A stretch of DNA of 64,000 bases from Pseudarthrobacter polychromogenes (GCF_014644495.1 NZ_BMKU01000005.1:62001-126000), one strand, 5' to 3'; shown: positions 29,329-38,621, counted from the first letter of the stretch. Translations and numbers: made by a program. Notes: a model not told the origin generated them from the sequence alone.

Positions 29329-30314
29329 TTGCGGCCTCCCTGGCTTGCGATGCGCTTGGTGATGAGGAAGTTGAGCAGGGCGATCAGCACAATGATCAGG
29401 AAGAGCAGCCAGGCCACGGCCGAGGCCCTGCCGAAGTTGCGCTGGCCCCAGCCGAGTTCCCAGATGTACATGGTCAGCGTCTGCCACTGCCGGTCCGCTC
29501 CGCCCAGGCCGGACTGGTCAAAGACCCGCGGCTCGTCGAAGATCTGCAGGCCGCCGATAGTGGAGGTGATCACCACGAAGATCACCGTTGGCCGCAGCAT
29601 GGGGACAGTCACGGAGAAGAACTGCCGCAGCCGGCCGGCGCCGTCGATCGTTGCTGCCTCGAACACGTCGCGCGGGATGGCCTGCATGGCCGCGAGGAAG
29701 ATCAGCGCGTTGTAGCCGGTCCAGCGGAAGTTCACCATGGTGGCGATGGCCAGGTGGCTCGCAACGGAGTCGGAATGCCACCGGACCGGGTCCAGCCCTG
29801 CCGCCTTCAGCATCTCGTTGATCAGCCCGAACTGGTCCGCGAAAAGGTTGTTGAAGATCAGGCCTACCGCCACTGGCGCCACCACGAACGGCACCAGGAC
29901 CCCCATCCGCCAGAACGTCCTGGCCCTCAGGTTCGCGTCCAGCACCGCCGCTATCACCAGGGCGATAACAACCTGGGGGACGGAGGACAGGATGAAGATG
30001 CTGAAGGTGTTGCCCACCGCGTTCCAGAAGTAGGGCTGCGCTACGACGAAGGCATAGTTTTCCAGGCCCGTGAACTTTCCCTGCCCGCCGATGAGGTTCC
30101 AGTTGTGCAGGGAAACCCATGCCGTGTACACCAGCGGAAAGAGCCCGGTGACGGCAAACAGGAGAAAAAACGGCGAGATGTAGAGGTAGGGGGATAGCTT
30201 GACGTCCCATTTGGAGACCTGCTGGGAGAAGGCCAGGCGCCGGACACCCTTCGTGTCCTCAGGCGGGACCTGCCCCGCAGCACTCCGTGGCCGTACCCGG
30301 TCGGTGACAGCCAT
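29325..30314 (-). CDS. cebF: Sugar ABC importer permease, CebF-like
   Basis: 329 residues, MalF-like but short, with six core helices starting at SPYLYISPFFLLFAVTGLFPL. The EAA loop is DVFEAATIDGAGRLRQFFSVTVPML. The ATG at 30314 is two bases after the binding-protein stop, and its own stop overlaps the next permease start. It forms the transmembrane channel with the 28411-29328 product. Confidence 0.87.
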   Translation of the reverse strand: MAVTDRVRPRSAAGQVPPEDTKGVRRLAFSQQVSKWDVKLSPYLYISPFFLLFAVTGLFPLVYTAWVSLHNWNLIGGQGKFTGLENYAFVVAQPYFWNAVGNTFSIFILSSVPQVVIALVIAAVLDANLRARTFWRMGVLVPFVVAPVAVGLIFNNLFADQFGLINEMLKAAGLDPVRWHSDSVASHLAIATMVNFRWTGYNALIFLAAMQAIPRDVFEAATIDGAGRLRQFFSVTVPMLRPTVIFVVITSTIGGLQIFDEPRVFDQSGLGGADRQWQTLTMYIWELGWGQRNFGRASAVAWLLFLIIVLIALLNFLITKRIASQGGRK

Positions 30315-30316
30315 GC

Positions 30317-31609
30317 CTAGAGGGACTTCACTGCGGTGACGAACTTCTCCCAGGAGGAGGCGGCGTCGTCCGACTTGTCAACGTCCACGCGGGTGAGGGC
30401 CTGCTGCATGGCGTCATTGATGGCGAAGTACTTGGTGCCCTTGAAGGGCGTGACGTCAACGGCCTTGGCGCGTTCGGCGAAGATCTGGCCGGTGGGCGCG
30501 CCGTTGAAGAACTCATTCGTCTGGCCCAGCAATTCGCTGCTTTCGAGTGCCTCTTTCTGGCTGGGGAAGGTGCCCTTGGCGGTGAAGGCCTTGATCTGCT
30601 GCTCAGGGGCGGTCAGCCAGCCTGCCAGCTTCTTGGCCTCGGCCTGGTGTTCACCCTGGGTGGGGACCGTCAGGTAGGACCCGCCCCAGTTTCCGCCGCC
30701 GCCGGGGAAGACGTTCGCCACATCCCAGCCGGTGACCCCGGCCGCGTTACCCTCGATAACCCCCAGCATCCAGCCCGGGCAGAGGGTTGTTGCGAAGGCG
30801 CCTGTCTGGAAGCCGGAGGCCCAGTCATCGCTCCACTGGCTGAGGTGGGCGGACAGCCCGTCCTCGGTGGAGGCCTTCAGGACCTGGTTGTAGGTGTCCT
30901 TGACCTTCTGGTTCTCCGTGGCGATGACGGTGCCGTCCTCCTCCTCGTAGACCTTTTCAAGCTGGTTGCTCATGCCCTGGTAGATTGCCCCTGCCGAGTC
31001 GAACCAGGCGGAATCAGGGTTTGCGGCCTTGTAAGCCTTGCCGGCTTCGAAATAGCTGTCCCAGCTGGTCCCCAGCATCTCGGCAACTTCCCCGCGTTCG
31101 CTGGGCATACCGGCCTTCTTGAGCAGCTCGGCGTTGTAGCAGACGGCCTCGGGGCCGGAGTCCGTCCCGTAGCCAAGGAGCTTGCCGTCGGCGGTGGTGG
31201 CGGCCTCGGCCTTCCAGTCCAGCCATCGTCCTTCCACGGCGGGGTCGGCCAGGTCGGCAAACCGGTCCGGGTACTGCAGGAGCTCCGGAAGCCAGTCCAC
31301 CTCAACGGCCTCAATATCGGACAAACCGGAGCCGGCGGCCAGGCGCGTGGTCAGGTTGTCCCGTGCTTCGTTGGTGGTTGCCGCCTTCTTGTGCTCAATG
31401 GTCACGTTTGGATTCAGCGTTTCGTACTCTTCGAAAAGCTCCTCGTAGCCGAACTCATTGAAGGTGCCCACCGTGAGCGTGACGGGATCGGAACCGGTGG
31501 CATCGTTGACGCCGCCCTTCTCGGGCGCCGCTGATCCGCAGGCCGTCAGCGACAACGCCAGGCAGGCGGCCGCTGCGGACAGCACGGTGAACTTGGTTGG
31601 GTTTTTCAC
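30317..31609 (-). CDS. cebE: Sugar-binding lipoprotein, CebE-like
   Basis: 430 residues from GTG 31609 (AAGGAG eight bases upstream). Lipoprotein signal: a Lys-rich start, a hydrophobic core and the lipobox LSLTACGS. The mature part is a cluster B/D extracellular solute-binding fold (VTLTVGTFNEFGYEELFEEYE, then LPELLQYPDRFADL). It is the first gene of the five-gene operon, next to CebR-like boxes, and by position binds cellobiose or cello-oligosaccharides. Ligand assignment is by synteny. Confidence 0.85.
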   Translation of the reverse strand: MKNPTKFTVLSAAAACLALSLTACGSAAPEKGGVNDATGSDPVTLTVGTFNEFGYEELFEEYETLNPNVTIEHKKAATTNEARDNLTTRLAAGSGLSDIEAVEVDWLPELLQYPDRFADLADPAVEGRWLDWKAEAATTADGKLLGYGTDSGPEAVCYNAELLKKAGMPSERGEVAEMLGTSWDSYFEAGKAYKAANPDSAWFDSAGAIYQGMSNQLEKVYEEEDGTVIATENQKVKDTYNQVLKASTEDGLSAHLSQWSDDWASGFQTGAFATTLCPGWMLGVIEGNAAGVTGWDVANVFPGGGGNWGGSYLTVPTQGEHQAEAKKLAGWLTAPEQQIKAFTAKGTFPSQKEALESSELLGQTNEFFNGAPTGQIFAERAKAVDVTPFKGTKYFAINDAMQQALTRVDVDKSDDAASSWEKFVTAVKSL

Positions 31610-31706
31610 GGGGAAGACTCCTTCGTCAGAAAAATGCCTTGCCGATCTGCGTGGACGGCTGAAGGCGGAGAAGTGGCGAGCGGCGGACCGGGGTGGTGAC
31701 CGTAGG

Positions 31707-31720
31707 TGGGAGCGCTCTCA
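31707..31720. promoter_or_regulatory. CebR-like box 1
   Basis: TGGGAGCGCTCTCA differs at one position from the Streptomyces CebR box TGGGAGCGCTCCCA. It lies ~100 bp upstream of cebE in the divergent promoter region. Confidence 0.8.
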
Positions 31721-31761
31721 CCACATGGTGTCCCACCTCACAGGTTCTTGTCAAGAAGTAG

Positions 31762-31775
31762 TAGGAGCGCTTCCA
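31762..31775. promoter_or_regulatory. CebR-like box 2
   Basis: TAGGAGCGCTTCCA keeps the AGCGCT core and differs at two positions from the CebR consensus. It is midway between the divergent genes. Confidence 0.65.
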
Positions 31776-31819
31776 CACCACCCTTGCCCACGCCACTTGG
31801 CAGTGTTACGCTTCCCCGA

Positions 31820-31833
31820 CGAGAGCGCTCCCA
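31820..31833. promoter_or_regulatory. CebR-like box 3
   Basis: CGAGAGCGCTCCCA, two mismatches to the consensus, lies ~60 bp upstream of the beta-helix gene start. This suggests that the rightward gene is also under CebR control. Confidence 0.75.
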
Positions 31834-31894
31834 CCGCCGCAGCTTCACCCTGCCGCCCACGCTCGACGAATCCCACCAACGAACAGGACCAGCA

Positions 31895-33853
31895 ATGCCG
31901 CTAGCCCACGTCCCCCATCCTCCGCGTCCAGACGGGCCCCATAAACCGCACCTGCGGCTCACCCCGGGCCGGCGCCTGCATGTCGCCGGCAGCGTCGCAC
32001 TCCTGGCCGGCCTGGTCGCCAGCGGCGGAAGCATGGCAGCCGCTGCGCCGGCCGCTCCCGCCGTCTCGCAGGCATCGGTGCAACAGGCTCCCGCACCGGC
32101 CGCTCCCCCTGCCCTCCCCCAGGCCGCAGATCCGGATTTTGGCCCCAATGTCCGGATCTTCGACCCCAGCATGCCGGTGGCCGATATCCAGGCCACGGTT
32201 GATTCCATCGCCGCTGAACAGGTGGACGATGAGATGGGGTCCAAACGCTACTCCCTGCTGTTCAAGCCGGGAACCTACGGCAGCGCCGAGGAGCCGCTCA
32301 TTGTCCAGGTGGGCTACTCCACCGAGGTGGCAGGGCTGGGCGCTTCCCCCACGGATGTCACCATCAACGGGCACGTGGACGTCTACAACCGGTGCCTCAC
32401 CGCGGATAACTGCATTGCCCTGAACAACTTCTGGCGCTCCCTGTCCAATCTCACCATCAACGTCACCGGCCTTGAGGGCTGCCGCGGCTCCGCGAATTTC
32501 TGGGCGGCGTCGCAGGCGTCGCCCATGCGGCGGATCAACATCACCGGCGGCAACCTCTCCCTCATGGACTACTGCACCGCCGGACCGCAGTACGCCAGCG
32601 GCGGCTTCATCTCCGATTCGAAGACGGGCGATGTCATCAACGGCTCGCAACAGCAGTACTTCGTGCGTGACAGCAGCATTGGCAACTGGTCCAACGGGGT
32701 CTGGAACCAGGTCTTCTCCGGAGTGGACGGGGCGCCGGCGCAGTCCTTCCCGAACCCGCCGTACACCACCCTCGCGGGCACACCGATCAGCCGCGAGAAG
32801 CCCTACCTCACCCTGGATTCCGCGGGTGAGTACAGCGTGTTCGTTCCCGCCGTCCGCATGGACTCCTCCGGGACCACCTGGGAGAACGGCCCGACGGCGG
32901 GGCGCAGCATCCCGCTGTCCGATTTCTATGTGGCCCGCCCCTCCGATTCCGTCAAGACCATCAACTCCCAGCTGGCACGCGGGAAGAACCTGCTGCTCAC
33001 CCCGGGGGTCTACGGCATCGATGAGAGCATCGAGGTCAAAAGGGCCAACACCGTGGTCCTGGGACTGGGCATTGCCTCCCTCACCGCCGTCAACGGCGCC
33101 GTCCCGCTGACCGTCGCGGACGTGCCCGGCGTGGACATTGCCGCCGTCACGATCGACGCCGGTGAAGTGAATTCACCGGCTTTGATGCGGATCGGAAAGG
33201 CGCGGCAGGGCGGGGGCAGCGGGTCTGCCAACTCGGCTGTCCACACTGATCCTGCCAATCCCACCACGCTCCACGACGTGTTTTTCCGCATCGGTGGGCC
33301 GCACGTGGGCAAAGCCTCTGTCAGCCTGGAGGTCAACAGCGACAACGTCCTCCTGGACCACATCTGGGCCTGGCGCGCCGACCACGGCAACGGCGTGGGC
33401 TGGACCACCAACACCGGCAGGAACGGCGTGATCATCAACGGTGACAATGTCACTGCCACCGGCCTGTTCGTGGAGCACTACCAGGAGTACAACGTCATCT
33501 GGAACGGCGAAAACGGCCGGACCGTCTTCTTCCAGAATGAACTGCCCTACGACGCGCCCAACCAGGCCGCCTGGCAGCACGACGGGGTCCTGGGCTGGGC
33601 CGGCTACAAGATCGCAGACTCCGTCACAACCCACGAACTCTGGGGCGGAGGCAGCTACGTCTACAACAACGTGGACCCCACCATCCATGCCACCCGTGGC
33701 TTTGAGGTGCCGGTGACACCGGGCGTGAAGCTGCACAGCCTGCTGACGGTCAACCTGGGCGCCGGCACGCTGGACCACGTCATCAATGACACCGGCGCAC
33801 CCGTGTCAACGGACGCCGTCGGGGTGCCCAGCTACGTGCCCACCTTCCCCTAA
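31895..33853 (+). CDS. Secreted parallel beta-helix protein, possible glycoside hydrolase or lyase
   Basis: 652 residues from ATG 31895 (AGGA seven bases upstream). N-terminal export signal with twin Arg (GRRLHVAGSVALLAGLVA), then a Pro/Ala linker. The mature protein shows repeated short beta-strands with Asn ladders (NLTINVTGLEG, GVIINGDNVTATGLFVEHY, NVIWNGENGRTVFF), as in right-handed beta-helix polysaccharide enzymes. Conserved blocks include SIGNWSNGVWNQVFSGV and KNLLLTPGVYGIDESI. Homologues are often auto-named coagulation factor 5/8 or adenylyl cyclase, which the sequence does not support. Divergent from cebE with a shared CebR-box region, so beta-glucan degradation feeding the importer is a reasonable inference. 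Confidence 0.7.
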   Translation: MPLAHVPHPPRPDGPHKPHLRLTPGRRLHVAGSVALLAGLVASGGSMAAAAPAAPAVSQASVQQAPAPAAPPALPQAADPDFGPNVRIFDPSMPVADIQATVDSIAAEQVDDEMGSKRYSLLFKPGTYGSAEEPLIVQVGYSTEVAGLGASPTDVTINGHVDVYNRCLTADNCIALNNFWRSLSNLTINVTGLEGCRGSANFWAASQASPMRRINITGGNLSLMDYCTAGPQYASGGFISDSKTGDVINGSQQQYFVRDSSIGNWSNGVWNQVFSGVDGAPAQSFPNPPYTTLAGTPISREKPYLTLDSAGEYSVFVPAVRMDSSGTTWENGPTAGRSIPLSDFYVARPSDSVKTINSQLARGKNLLLTPGVYGIDESIEVKRANTVVLGLGIASLTAVNGAVPLTVADVPGVDIAAVTIDAGEVNSPALMRIGKARQGGGSGSANSAVHTDPANPTTLHDVFFRIGGPHVGKASVSLEVNSDNVLLDHIWAWRADHGNGVGWTTNTGRNGVIINGDNVTATGLFVEHYQEYNVIWNGENGRTVFFQNELPYDAPNQAAWQHDGVLGWAGYKIADSVTTHELWGGGSYVYNNVDPTIHATRGFEVPVTPGVKLHSLLTVNLGAGTLDHVINDTGAPVSTDAVGVPSYVPTFP

Positions 33854-33864
33854 CCGAAGCACCT

Positions 33865-33933
33865 CGCGAGTTTTTGTCCAGATGCGCCGGGATAGACGCC
33901 AAGGAAGTCCGCATATCTGGACAAAAACTCGCG
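33865..33933. repeat. Long perfect inverted repeat (19-bp arms), possible bidirectional terminator or palindromic element
   Basis: CGCGAGTTTTTGTCCAGAT (33865-33883) is the exact reverse complement of 33915-33933, with a 31-nt loop. It sits between two convergent genes. The arms contain five T on either strand, so it could stop transcription from both sides, although the size and perfection also fit a dispersed intergenic palindrome. Confidence 0.85.
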
Positions 33934-33935
33934 GG

Positions 33936-34997
33936 TCAGTCCCAGCGCGCGGCAGGCCAGCCGTCCGTCCACTCCAGCTCGGCGAGGCCCAGCCGGAAGG
34001 CGCCGTCGAGGTCTTCCGCGTAGTAGTGGAAGGCGAGGGTGTTCCCTGAAACGGACTGCCCGCCTGGCCCCACGCGCCCGCCGTCTGATGCCAGCAGCGG
34101 CGTGCCGCCGCCGTCGAGCAGTTCCCTGCCCTCGGCGTCAACGTACGGCCCGGTGATGCTGTCCGCGCGTCCCACGGCAATGTTGTAGGTGCTGTCCAGC
34201 CCCTGGCAGCAGAAGTCGCGGGAGAAAAACAGGTAGTACTTCCCGCCGTGCGGCAGGATGTAGGGTGCTTCGATGGCGTTGGGCGGCGCCTTCCGGTCCG
34301 CGATGGCCAGCGGTTCAGCGGCGTCCGCGCGCAGGCCGGTGGGCCATTCGAGTTCCACGAGCTGCAGCCCTGTCCAGAACGATCCGAAGGACATCCACGG
34401 CCTGCCGTTGTGGTCCTCCGCGATGCCGGGATCGATGGCGTTGAACCGTTCTCCCCTGGAGGAGATCACCTGCCCGCGGTCCACCCATTCGTACGCGGGG
34501 TCCCCGGGGTCCAGGGTGCTGTTCGTCGCCAGCGCGATCACCGACAGGTTCTTCCCGAACGTGGACGCCGAATAGTACAGGTACCAGGTGCCGTCATGCT
34601 CGTACAGTTCGGGCGCCCAGAGGTTGTCCACGCCCGGCACCGCTGCGCTGAGCCAGGCCGGCTTCTCCTGCCAGACCTCGCCGGCGTATCCCCAGTCCAC
34701 GCCGTCGTCGGAGCGGCGCACCTGGATGTTGCCGTCCGCCACCTGGCCGTTGCCGGTGGAGTAGATGAACCAGGGTTCCCCGGCCTCCCCTTTCACGAGC
34801 GCGGGGTCATGGGTGAAGAAGTCGCCGGTTAGTTCGGCGGCGCTTGCCTTCGGCGCCGGACCCGCTGCCGGGGCTGCGCAACCGGCCAGGACCAGCACGA
34901 CGACGGCGGCCAGCACCGCTGCCAGCCGCACCGCCGTTAATCGAACAGCAGGGCGGCCGGCAGCGGGGCTTTTCGGCCGGGTGGGCACGTCAGCCAA
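33936..34997 (-). CDS. Lipoprotein GH43 arabinan endo-/exo-arabinosidase
   Basis: About 353 residues. N-terminal hydrophobic signal with lipobox VLAGCAAP, so it is surface-anchored. GH43 catalytic trio: Asp in FFTHDPALVK (general base), Asp in NAIDPGIAED (pKa modulator) and Glu in AIEAPYILPH (acid). WAPELYEHDGTWYLYYSASTFG and DFCCQGLDSTYNIAVGR are typical of arabinanase-like GH43 proteins. The start is TTG 34997, which overlaps the GH51 stop, or GTG 34988; neither has a clear Shine-Dalgarno, so translation is probably coupled. It releases arabino-oligosaccharides at the cell surface. Confidence 0.85.
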   Translation of the reverse strand: MADVPTRPKSPAAGRPAVRLTAVRLAAVLAAVVVLVLAGCAAPAAGPAPKASAAELTGDFFTHDPALVKGEAGEPWFIYSTGNGQVADGNIQVRRSDDGVDWGYAGEVWQEKPAWLSAAVPGVDNLWAPELYEHDGTWYLYYSASTFGKNLSVIALATNSTLDPGDPAYEWVDRGQVISSRGERFNAIDPGIAEDHNGRPWMSFGSFWTGLQLVELEWPTGLRADAAEPLAIADRKAPPNAIEAPYILPHGGKYYLFFSRDFCCQGLDSTYNIAVGRADSITGPYVDAEGRELLDGGGTPLLASDGGRVGPGGQSVSGNTLAFHYYAEDLDGAFRLGLAELEWTDGWPAARWD

Positions 34998-36540
34998 GCG
35001 CGACGGCGGACCAGGACACGGGCGGCAGGGTCACGGTGAGCGTGCCCTCGTCCAGGACGGCGCCTTCGAGCTGCTTGAGTCCCACCCGGTCCTGGTCTTG
35101 GAGGGTGTTCTTGGCGTAGACGTCCTCGTCGTGGAGGGTGACGGCCTCGGTGATCACCGTCGCGTTGAGGTCGGAGACGTTGATGGTCACGTCAATCGCC
35201 TCGGTCTGGCTGCGGTTCACCAGGAAGAGGGCAGACTCTCCGGTGGCGGCGTCGGCGGTTGCCACCGCGTCCACCAGCGGCGCCTCGCCATAGACCGCCG
35301 TGGTGTAGGTTCCGGCGTCGATCCGGGGACGGAGCACCTCCCCCTTGGCGAGCCGTGACGTGACGGAGAAAGGGAAGAACGTGGTCTGGCGCCAGGTGTC
35401 GCCCCCCGGTTCGGTCATGATGGGCGCGATCACGTTCACCAGCTGGGCGAGGGAAGCGGCGGCAACACGGTCGTGGTTTTTCAGGAGCGTCATGAGCAGG
35501 TTGCCGAACACCACGGCGTCGGCCACGGAGTAGGTGTCCTCCAGCTGGCGCGGCGCGTGCGTCCAGTCCTCGTTGACCTCGTCGGAGGCCTGGTGCTCGT
35601 CCAGGTACCAGATGTTCCATTCGTCAAAGGAGAGCTGGATGGTCTTTTTGCTCTTGAGCTTGTGCTTGACGTGGTCAGCGGTGGCCACCACGGTTTCAAT
35701 GAAGTACTGCATGTCCAGCGAAGATGCCAGGTAGGAGCCGAGGTCGCCGTTGCGCTCCTGGTAGTAGGCGTGGCAGGAGATGTAGTCCACGTAGTTATAG
35801 CTGTGTTCCAGCACCACGCGCTCCCACTCGCCGAAGGTGGGCATGGCGGATCCGGATGAGCCGCAGACCACCAGCTCCAGGTCCTTGTCCGCTGTCTTCA
35901 TGGCGGAGGCGGTGCGGGCAGCGAGCTTTCCGTAGTCCTCGGCGGACATGTGGCCGATCTGCCAGGGACCGTCCATCTCGTTGCCCAGGCACCACATGCG
36001 GATGTTGTAGGGATCCTTGGCGCCGTTGGCGATGCGCTGCTCGCTGAGCGAGGTGCCGGAGGGGTGGTTGGTGTACTCCAGCAGGTCAAGGGCCGCCTCG
36101 ATGCCCCGGGTGCCCAGGTTCACGGCCATCATCAGTTCGGAGCCGGTGAGCTCGCACCAGCGGGCGAACTCGTCCAGGCCCACCTGGTTTGATTCAAGCG
36201 AGTGCCACGCGAGGTCCCGGCGCACGGGACGCTGGTCCCGGGGTCCGACGCCGTCCTCCCAGCGGTAGCCGGAAACGAAATTGCCGCCGGGGTAGCGGAC
36301 GGTGCTGGAGCCGAGCTCCTTGACCAGTTCGATGACGTCCAGGCGGAAGCCGTCCTCGTTGGCAGTGGGATGGCCGGGTTCGTAGATGCCGTCATAGACG
36401 CAGCGGCCCAGGTGCTCCACGAAGGAGCCGAAGATGCGGCGGTTGACGGGCGCCACGACGGCGGAGCGGTCCACGGTGATGACGGTGGGTGCCACGACAG
36501 CCAGGTCGGCCTGTTCAGTGGCGGCGGAAGTGATGGTCAC
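34990..36540 (-). CDS. abfA: GH51 alpha-L-arabinofuranosidase
   Basis: 516 residues from GTG 36540 (AGGAA upstream); a TTG at 36564 would fall inside the operator and is not preferred. Signatures: GSFVEHLGRCVYDGIYEP near the N-terminus, acid/base Glu in WCLGNEMDGPWQIGH, and nucleophile Glu in SFDEWNIWY. A C-terminal beta-domain follows from ~380. No signal peptide, so the enzyme is cytoplasmic and removes arabinose from imported arabino-oligosaccharides. A 14-bp AACGTT palindrome lies 19 bp upstream, giving it its own regulated promoter within the arabinan cluster. Confidence 0.92.
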   Translation of the reverse strand: MTITSAATEQADLAVVAPTVITVDRSAVVAPVNRRIFGSFVEHLGRCVYDGIYEPGHPTANEDGFRLDVIELVKELGSSTVRYPGGNFVSGYRWEDGVGPRDQRPVRRDLAWHSLESNQVGLDEFARWCELTGSELMMAVNLGTRGIEAALDLLEYTNHPSGTSLSEQRIANGAKDPYNIRMWCLGNEMDGPWQIGHMSAEDYGKLAARTASAMKTADKDLELVVCGSSGSAMPTFGEWERVVLEHSYNYVDYISCHAYYQERNGDLGSYLASSLDMQYFIETVVATADHVKHKLKSKKTIQLSFDEWNIWYLDEHQASDEVNEDWTHAPRQLEDTYSVADAVVFGNLLMTLLKNHDRVAAASLAQLVNVIAPIMTEPGGDTWRQTTFFPFSVTSRLAKGEVLRPRIDAGTYTTAVYGEAPLVDAVATADAATGESALFLVNRSQTEAIDVTINVSDLNATVITEAVTLHDEDVYAKNTLQDQDRVGLKQLEGAVLDEGTLTVTLPPVSWSAVALG

Positions 36541-36558
36541 GGTGTGTATTCCTGTTCT

Positions 36559-36572
36559 ATTCAACGTTGTAA
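36559..36572. promoter_or_regulatory. LacI-type operator upstream of the GH51 gene
   Basis: ATTCAACGTTGTAA, identical base for base to the site before the LacI gene at 24795. It lies just 5' of the GH51 ribosome-binding site. Confidence 0.8.
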
Positions 36573-36612
36573 AAAAGATGGCGGGTCTGGTGGGGAGTTT
36601 TGTGGGGTGGAT

Positions 36613-37263
36613 CTAGGCGTGGGCAGGACCTGCGGCTTCCAGCCCGGCGAGCCTGTGGCCCACCAGCCATCCGGAGATGAGCAGCGGGACCGAGGCGCCG
36701 ATGAGGGGCACCAGCGCCGTCATTCCAGAGAAGACGACGGCGGCCGCCGCCAGGGTGGCCAGCAGGGAGAGGCTCATGGCGGGTGATACAAGCGGGAGCA
36801 TCAAGGCAGTCCGCCACGTCCTGGCCACGGAATCCCGGTAGCGGCTGCACAGGCCCACAGCGGTGGCGGCGGCAGCCACCGTGACTCCCGCGGCAGCTGT
36901 GGACAGCGCCAGGAGGACGGCGTGTACGGGCGCCGGCATGGCTGTCCCGGCAGGTCCCAGCAGTGATGCGAAGTCCAGGACAAGGACGACGCCGGCAATC
37001 CAGAAGGCGCTTCCCACCCGGTTGGCGTGCCGGAACTGGAAGCGGTAGGCAGTGATGAAGTCCCGCACCAGGCTGTCCCCGGCCGAACCGTTCCGCAGCC
37101 TGCCCAGGACGGTGGTGGCAGCCACCGCGGCAGGAAAGACGCCCAGGACCACCAGCCCGGCCAGGGCTCCGGCCACGAAGAGCACGTTGACCAGGACCAG
37201 CCGGGTGGAAAAGCGGAGCCAGTCCATCAGCCGACCCGCCCACCCCAGGGGAGCATCAGTCAC
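36613..37263 (-). CDS. DUF624 (YesL-like) membrane protein
   Basis: 216 residues with about five hydrophobic helices and the typical N-terminal WLRFSTRLVLVNVLFVAGALAGLVV. GTG 37263 overlaps the GH43 stop (GTGA), so it belongs to the arabinan importer operon. DUF624 proteins are regularly found with oligosaccharide ABC transporters and have no established function. Confidence 0.8.
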   Translation of the reverse strand: MTDAPLGWAGRLMDWLRFSTRLVLVNVLFVAGALAGLVVLGVFPAAVAATTVLGRLRNGSAGDSLVRDFITAYRFQFRHANRVGSAFWIAGVVLVLDFASLLGPAGTAMPAPVHAVLLALSTAAAGVTVAAAATAVGLCSRYRDSVARTWRTALMLPLVSPAMSLSLLATLAAAAVVFSGMTALVPLIGASVPLLISGWLVGHRLAGLEAAGPAHA

Positions 37264-38618
37264 AGCAGCCCCTCCCGGGTTCCGGACCAGGCCACCCCGC
37301 GCTGGTCGATGCCGCTGAAGGAAAGGGCCGGGCTGCTGCGGGACCAGTCCCACGAGCTGAAGACCACGGCGTCTATCTCCGTGCCCGGTTCGCAGCCGGG
37401 CCCCGTGGGACGCAGGCGGACAGTCAGTGGATGCCCCCGGAAGTGCGCGGGACGGAGGTCACCGCACTCCACGTCCATCCGGGCGGCCGGCACAACGTCC
37501 GTGGATTCGGGGTCGAAGCGCAGGACCTGCCACGTTCCGGCCACTTCGGCAGGAACGGGAACAGCCTCGCTCCGGAGCCCGGCGAACGGCTGGGGTGAGA
37601 TGGCGGGCCAGCCGCCGGCAGTGAAGAAGAGCCGGCGCAGCTGGACCACATGCTGGCTGGAATCCGCTCCAAACCGCACATGGTGGACCATAAAGTGCTC
37701 GGCTGCTCCGTCCGGCCCCTTCTGCGTCAAGACTGAGTTGTGGCCGGGCGCCAGCCAGGCTGTGCCGCCGTCGAACTGGTAGCTGCCCAGCACCTTGGTG
37801 CCTACTGCAGCTGGCGATGCGTCCAGGTCGGTCATCTCCAGCCCCCGGAAATCCCGGTAGGGCCCGGTGATGTGGTCCGCGACGGCCACCCTCACGTTGT
37901 AGGTGCTGAACAGCGAATCATAGGAGGTGAACAGGATGTAACGGCCATCGTGCGGGCTGGGGAGGATGAAGGCGCCTTCCACTGCCCCTTCCACAGACCG
38001 TGGGCGCCGCGCAATGACGGAGCCCAAGTCGCCGTCAACCCTGGGCAGCCCGGAGCTGGGGTCCAGGGGCAGGATGTAGATGCCCGAGAAGAAGGATCCG
38101 TAGGTCAGCCAGGGGCGGCCGCCGGCGTCGAAGGCAACTGCAGCATCTATGGCGTTTTGGGAATGTTCACCCTCCCGTGTTGCCACCACCAGGCCGCGGT
38201 CCTCCCACGGGCCCTTGGGTGATGCTGCGACGGCAAGGCCGATGGCAGAGGTATTGGAGCCGAAGGTCGACGCCGAGTAATACATATGCCATTCCCCGGT
38301 GGGCCAGCGGACCACCTCCGGCGCCCACAACCCCTGGGCGCCGGACCACGCCGCTGCCGCCTCCGGCACTCCGCCCAGTGCGGTTCCGAGGTACGTCCAC
38401 CGCACCAGGTCGGCGGACGTACGGACATGTACCCCGGAGGGAATATCTTTTGTGTTGGCCACGGCGTCGGTGGAAAACATGTAGTAGGTGCCGTCGTCGT
38501 CCCGGACAACGGTGGGGTCATGCGCATGCCGCGCGCCCCAGGAAGACGGCTCCTGGCCGGCGCCCGCGGGGAGCGGAAGCAGCTCCGCCGCGGTATCGGT
38601 GTTGGTGTCCACTGCCAC
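37260..38618 (-). CDS. Intracellular GH43 arabinanase/arabinofuranosidase-like enzyme
   Basis: 452 residues, no signal peptide. GH43 residues: Asp in HAHDPTVVRDDDGTYYMF, Asp in NAIDAAVAFD and Glu in GAVEGAFILPS. WAPEVVRWPTGEWHMYYSASTFG matches the GH43 arabinanases. The last ~110 residues form an extra beta-domain (QVLRFDPESTDVVPAARM, AVVFSSWDWSRSSP), resembling the lipocalin-like domain of some arabinan-active members. GTG 38618 follows the permease stop by three bases. It likely shortens imported arabino-oligosaccharides. Confidence 0.82.
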   Translation of the reverse strand: MAVDTNTDTAAELLPLPAGAGQEPSSWGARHAHDPTVVRDDDGTYYMFSTDAVANTKDIPSGVHVRTSADLVRWTYLGTALGGVPEAAAAWSGAQGLWAPEVVRWPTGEWHMYYSASTFGSNTSAIGLAVAASPKGPWEDRGLVVATREGEHSQNAIDAAVAFDAGGRPWLTYGSFFSGIYILPLDPSSGLPRVDGDLGSVIARRPRSVEGAVEGAFILPSPHDGRYILFTSYDSLFSTYNVRVAVADHITGPYRDFRGLEMTDLDASPAAVGTKVLGSYQFDGGTAWLAPGHNSVLTQKGPDGAAEHFMVHHVRFGADSSQHVVQLRRLFFTAGGWPAISPQPFAGLRSEAVPVPAEVAGTWQVLRFDPESTDVVPAARMDVECGDLRPAHFRGHPLTVRLRPTGPGCEPGTEIDAVVFSSWDWSRSSPALSFSGIDQRGVAWSGTREGLL

Positions 38619-38621
38619 GGT

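Noticed and set aside
28333..29715. 460-codon plus-strand open frame across the permease genes
   Set aside because: Shadow of the cebG-like and cebF-like genes, with no ribosome-binding site and an implausible Glu/His/Gly-rich product.
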